DNA from: Pseudomonas sp. UBA4194
GTDB taxonomy: Bacteria > Pseudomonadota > Gammaproteobacteria > Pseudomonadales > Pseudomonadaceae
Direction of reading: 5' to 3'
Assembly (NCBI RefSeq): GCF_002379585.1
Contig: NZ_DFUE01000076.1
Coordinates: 120,331 to 129,203 of the forward strand
Length of the DNA stretch: 8,873 nucleotides
The position numbers and the translations under genes are program-made. This document shows positions 6,048 through 8,873 of this stretch, piece by piece. Numbering within the stretch: the stretch's first letter is position 1; every line of letters begins with the position of its first letter. The notes under the pieces were generated by a model that saw nothing but the letters and a program-made list of their open reading frames with translations, was not told the origin of the DNA and searched no databases.

Positions 6048-6902
6048 TTACTTGATCAGACCCACTCGCGAGAAGTTGGGCAGATGACTCAGCTTGGGCT
6101 CCGGCCAACTCATCCAGATGGCGAAGGCCTTGCCGACGATATTCTGGTCCGGGACCATGCCCAGCAGATTCTTCGGAATCGCGGGGTCATCCCAGTAGCG
6201 GCTGTCGTTGGAGTTGTCGCGGTTGTCGCCCATCATGAAGTAGTGGCCGGCCGGGACTGTCCATTGATTGTCGGGCGGCGCCCGGTAGCGGGACATTTCC
6301 TGACGGATCACATGTTCCACTTCGCCAAGCTTTTCCTTGTACAGCTCGGCACTGCCCAGGCTGCCTGGCTCGCTGCCCACCAACTGGCGTGCCACCAGCT
6401 CACCGTTGACGTACAGCTGCTTGTCGGAGGTGTAGCGGATCTGGTCACCCGGCAAGCCGATAACCCGCTTGATGTAGTTCACGTTAGGGTCGCTGGGATA
6501 GCGGAACACCATGACGTCGCCGCGCTTGGGGTCATTGACCTCGATGATTTTCTTGTCGATCACCGGCAAGCGAATCCCGTAGGAAAACTTGTTCACCAGA
6601 ATGAAGTCGCCGACTTCCAGGGTCGGGATCATCGAACCCGATGGAATCTGGAACGGCTCGACCAGAAACGAGCGCAACACCAGCACGATGAACAGCACCG
6701 GGAAGAACGACTTGCCGTATTCCACCAGCAAGGGCTCTTTATCCAGTTGCTCGACCACCGACGGCTCGGGCTGGCTGACGCTGCCCTCGTAGTTGGCGAT
6801 CGCAGCCCGCCGGCGCGGCGCCAGGAAGACCAGATCGAGCAAAGCCAGAAAACCGCAAACGGCTACAGCGATAACCAACAACAGCGGGAAATTTAGTGAC
6901 AT
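6048..6902 (-). CDS. lepB: Signal peptidase I
   Basis: LepB is the inner-membrane serine/lysine-dyad protease that removes signal peptides from Sec- and Tat-exported proteins on the periplasmic side. The 284-aa product has a first membrane segment at about 5-28, a short basic cytoplasmic loop (RRRAA), a second segment at about 64-79, then the periplasmic catalytic domain. Box B is IPSGSMIPTL, with nucleophile Ser90. Box C is GDVMVFRYP (128-136). Box D is YIKRVIGLPGD, with general base Lys145. Box E is GDNRDNSNDSRYW (225-237). Ser90 and Lys145 match the classical E. coli numbering. The ATG at 6902 is 9 bp after the lepA stop with only a weak GAG upstream, so it is probably translated from the lepA-lepB mRNA. 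Confidence 0.97.
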   Translation of the reverse strand: MSLNFPLLLVIAVAVCGFLALLDLVFLAPRRRAAIANYEGSVSQPEPSVVEQLDKEPLLVEYGKSFFPVLFIVLVLRSFLVEPFQIPSGSMIPTLEVGDFILVNKFSYGIRLPVIDKKIIEVNDPKRGDVMVFRYPSDPNVNYIKRVIGLPGDQIRYTSDKQLYVNGELVARQLVGSEPGSLGSAELYKEKLGEVEHVIRQEMSRYRAPPDNQWTVPAGHYFMMGDNRDNSNDSRYWDDPAIPKNLLGMVPDQNIVGKAFAIWMSWPEPKLSHLPNFSRVGLIK

Positions 6903-6911
6903 AGGACTCGA

Positions 6912-8708
6912 TTATTCCAACCTGAGCACAGCAAGGAAGGCTTCCTGTGGAATTTCCACGTTGCCGACCTGCTTCATGCGTTTCTTACCTGCCTTCTGTT
7001 TCTCCAACAGTTTGCGCTTACGGCTGACGTCACCGCCGTAGCACTTGGCAAGTACGTTCTTTCTGAGTGCCTTGACAGTGGTTCGCGCAATGATCTGCCC
7101 GCCAATGGCGGCCTGGATGGCTACGTCGAACATCTGCCGCGGAATCAGCTCCTTCATTTTCTCGGTCAGCGCACGGCCTTTGTAGGCAGCGTTGTCCCGG
7201 TGCACGATCAACGCCAGGGCATCGACCTTGTCACCGTTGATCAGCACATCCAGCTTGACCAGATTGGCTGACTGGTAACGGTCGAAATGATAGTCCAGCG
7301 AAGCATAGCCCCGGCTGGTGGACTTCAAGCGATCGAAGAAGTCCAATACCACTTCGTTCATCGGCAAATCGTAGCGCACCTGCACCTGGCTACCCAGGAA
7401 CTGCATGTCGCGCTGCACACCGCGCTTCTCGATGCACAGGGTAATGACGTTACCCAGGTGCTCTTGAGGCACAAGAATAGTCGCCGAAACGATGGGCTCG
7501 CGGAAGTCTTCGACAGATGAAACATCCGGAAGCTTCGACGGGTTGTCGACATAGATGGTTTCACCGGTCTTCATCTTCACTTCGAAGATCACGCTCGGCG
7601 CCGTGGTGATCAGGTCCAGGTCGTACTCGCGCTCCAGGCGCTCCTGGATGATTTCCATGTGCAGCATGCCCAGGAAGCCGCAGCGAAAGCCGAAGCCCAG
7701 CGCATCGGAGCTTTCCGGCGAGTACTGCAGCGAGGAGTCGTTCAGGGTCAGCTTCTGCAATGCATCGCGGAAGTCTTCGAAATCGTCGGAGCTTACCGGG
7801 AACAGGCCGGCATACACCTGAGGCTGGATACGCTTGAAGCCGGGCAGTACTTCCACGTCCGGGGTGCTGTTCAAGGTCAGGGTGTCGCCTACCGGGGCGC
7901 CATGAATGTCCTTGATGCTGCCGATGATGAAGCCCACTTCGCCGGCTTTCAGATCAGCGGTCACGGTATGCTTGGGCGTGAATACGCCGACGCTGTCGAC
8001 CAGATGCACCTTGCCGGTGGATTTGACGAGGATCTTGTCGCCTTTCTTCACGCGGCCGTGACGTACGCGCACCAGCGAGACCACGCCCAGGTAGTTGTCG
8101 AACCAGGAGTCGATGATCAGCGCTTGCAACGGCGCCTCGATGTCGCCGGTAGGCGCCGGAATGGTATGAACCAGGCGCTCGAGTACATCCAGCACGCCCA
8201 TGCCGCTCTTGGCACTGCAGGCCACGGCGTCGGTCGCGTCGATACCAATGATCTTTTCGATCTCGTCCTTGACCTTGTCCGGGTCGGCCTGGGGCAGGTC
8301 CATCTTGTTCAGCACCGGCATGACTTCCAGGCCCTGCTCGATGGCGGTGTAGCAGTTGGCGACCGACTGCGCTTCAACGCCCTGGCCGGCATCGACCACC
8401 AGCAGCGCGCCTTCACAGGCCGCCAGGGAGCGGCTGACCTCATAGGTGAAGTCGACGTGGCCGGGGGTATCGATGAAATTCAGCTGATAGGTTTTGCCGT
8501 CCTGCGCCTTGTAGTGCAGGGTGACGCTGTGCGCCTTGATGGTGATCCCGCGCTCACGCTCCAGATCCATGGAGTCCAGAACCTGGGCTTCCATTTCACG
8601 GTCGGCCAAGCCGCCGCACATCTGGATGAACCGATCGGCCAGGGTCGACTTGCCGTGGTCAATGTGGGCGATGATGGAGAAATTGCGGATATGACTCAAA
8701 TCACTCAC
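6912..8708 (-). CDS. lepA: Elongation factor 4 (LepA), ribosome-associated GTPase
   Basis: LepA/EF4 is a translational GTPase related to EF-G that has been linked to back-translocation, initiation and 30S biogenesis. The 598-aa product matches family length (E. coli 599). G motifs are AHIDHGKST (14-22), RGIT (53-56), DTPGH (80-84), NKMD (134-137) and SAKSG (165-169). Domain II and the EF-G-like domains follow (YAGLFPVSSDDFEDFRDAL; GFGFRCGFLGMLHMEIIQER). The LepA-specific C-terminal domain ends in a basic stretch (GGDVSRKRKLLEKQKAGKKR) before the final QVGNVEIPQEAFLAVLRLE. The start is GTG at 8708, which gives the conserved MSDLSHIRNFSIIAHIDHGK start; the Shine-Dalgarno is weak (GAG only). It is the first gene of the minus-strand cluster in this window. 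Confidence 0.98.
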   Translation of the reverse strand: MSDLSHIRNFSIIAHIDHGKSTLADRFIQMCGGLADREMEAQVLDSMDLERERGITIKAHSVTLHYKAQDGKTYQLNFIDTPGHVDFTYEVSRSLAACEGALLVVDAGQGVEAQSVANCYTAIEQGLEVMPVLNKMDLPQADPDKVKDEIEKIIGIDATDAVACSAKSGMGVLDVLERLVHTIPAPTGDIEAPLQALIIDSWFDNYLGVVSLVRVRHGRVKKGDKILVKSTGKVHLVDSVGVFTPKHTVTADLKAGEVGFIIGSIKDIHGAPVGDTLTLNSTPDVEVLPGFKRIQPQVYAGLFPVSSDDFEDFRDALQKLTLNDSSLQYSPESSDALGFGFRCGFLGMLHMEIIQERLEREYDLDLITTAPSVIFEVKMKTGETIYVDNPSKLPDVSSVEDFREPIVSATILVPQEHLGNVITLCIEKRGVQRDMQFLGSQVQVRYDLPMNEVVLDFFDRLKSTSRGYASLDYHFDRYQSANLVKLDVLINGDKVDALALIVHRDNAAYKGRALTEKMKELIPRQMFDVAIQAAIGGQIIARTTVKALRKNVLAKCYGGDVSRKRKLLEKQKAGKKRMKQVGNVEIPQEAFLAVLRLE

Positions 8709-8720
8709 GGATCAACACTC

Positions 8721-8758
8721 AAAAAGGCTGCGGGCCGGACGCCCAACGAAAAATAGCC
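8721..8758 (-). promoter_or_regulatory. Possible leader hairpin with T-tract before lepA
   Basis: On the minus strand the leader contains GGCT (8755-8758) that can pair with AGCC (8726-8729), enclosing an inner GGGC / GCCC stem with a 5-nt loop, immediately followed by TTTTT (8725-8721). The stems are short and the outer one is interrupted, so a weak attenuator or a chance fold are both possible. Confidence 0.25.
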
Positions 8759-8762
8759 GGGA

Positions 8763-8768
8763 ATTGTA
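8763..8768 (-). promoter_or_regulatory. Candidate -10 box for lepA
   Basis: TACAAT on the minus strand matches the sigma-70 -10 consensus at five of six positions and lies 54 nt upstream of the lepA GTG. No good -35 hexamer is found at 16-18 nt spacing, so this is only a candidate. Confidence 0.3.
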
Positions 8769-8785
8769 CCTGAATAACCGAGTCG

Positions 8786-8797
8786 TGTGGGAGCGGG
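8786..8797 (+). repeat. Decayed half REP
   Basis: TGTGGGAGCGGG is identical to positions 2410-2421 of the abrB-pdxJ REP pair, but the second half of the palindrome is missing and the sequence runs into unrelated bases. It looks like a remnant of the same REP subfamily. Confidence 0.5.
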
Positions 8798-8850
8798 TGG
8801 TCAGGGGGTGTTACAAGCCCCCCTCCCCAGCCTCACGCCACCCGCCCTTC

Positions 8851-8873
8851 GCAGGAGCGGCGTACAGCCGCGA
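8851..8873 (+). repeat. REP palindrome truncated by the window edge
   Basis: This matches 21 of 23 bases of the palindrome at 3-25 (GCAGGAGCGGCGTACAGCC against GTAGGAGCGGCGTCCAGCC), in the same orientation. It ends at the window edge, so it may belong to a larger element upstream of lepA. Confidence 0.8.

Noticed and set aside
6006..6896. 296-codon + strand frame opposite lepB
   Set aside because: Antisense shadow of lepB; no supporting start signal or motif.
7659..8756. 365-codon open frame on the + strand opposite lepA
   Set aside because: It lies antisense to an unmistakable lepA; its His/Val/Gln-rich translation resembles no family and is the usual codon-bias shadow of a high-GC gene.

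Overview
The window looks like a chromosomal segment of a Pseudomonas, most likely of the P. putida / P. fluorescens lineage. Three things suggest this: high G+C coding bias; the gene order lepA-lepB-DUF4845-rnc-era-recO-pdxJ, with protein sequences close to what I remember of Pseudomonas orthologues; and intergenic palindromes of the Pseudomonas REP type (GTRGGAGCGG...CCGCGA). No database search was possible, so the species call is inference.

Layout. Positions 1-173 hold a tandem direct array of REP-type palindromes. Next, on the + strand, come nadE (ammonia-dependent NAD synthetase, 295-1122) and an AbrB-family membrane protein (1259-2326, TTG start); a long hairpin lies between them. A perfect 31-bp inverted REP pair (2339-2437) fills the gap where abrB converges on the - strand cluster. 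That cluster is read from right to left: lepA (EF4), lepB (signal peptidase I), a DUF4845 small membrane protein, rnc (RNase III), era (ribosome assembly GTPase), recO (recombination mediator) and pdxJ (PNP synthase). The right end (8709-8873) is the lepA leader plus one decayed and one edge-truncated REP.

How the genes fit together. The - strand block is a conserved housekeeping cluster. LepA and Era act on ribosome function and 30S assembly. LepB processes exported proteins. RNase III processes rRNA and mRNA. RecO loads RecA. PdxJ makes pyridoxine 5'-phosphate. DUF4845/rnc (4-nt GTGA overlap) and rnc/era (8-nt overlap) are probably translationally coupled. The era/recO junction is instead separated by an inverted REP pair, which also creates an ambiguous recO start. 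Nine protein genes account for nearly all of the window; the many long ORFs opposite them are codon-bias shadows.

I do not see a previously undescribed system. The points worth a second look are the varied REP elements, the nadE/abrB hairpin, the prepilin-like N-terminus of the DUF4845 protein, the hairpin ahead of the DUF4845-rnc segment, and the several non-ATG starts.
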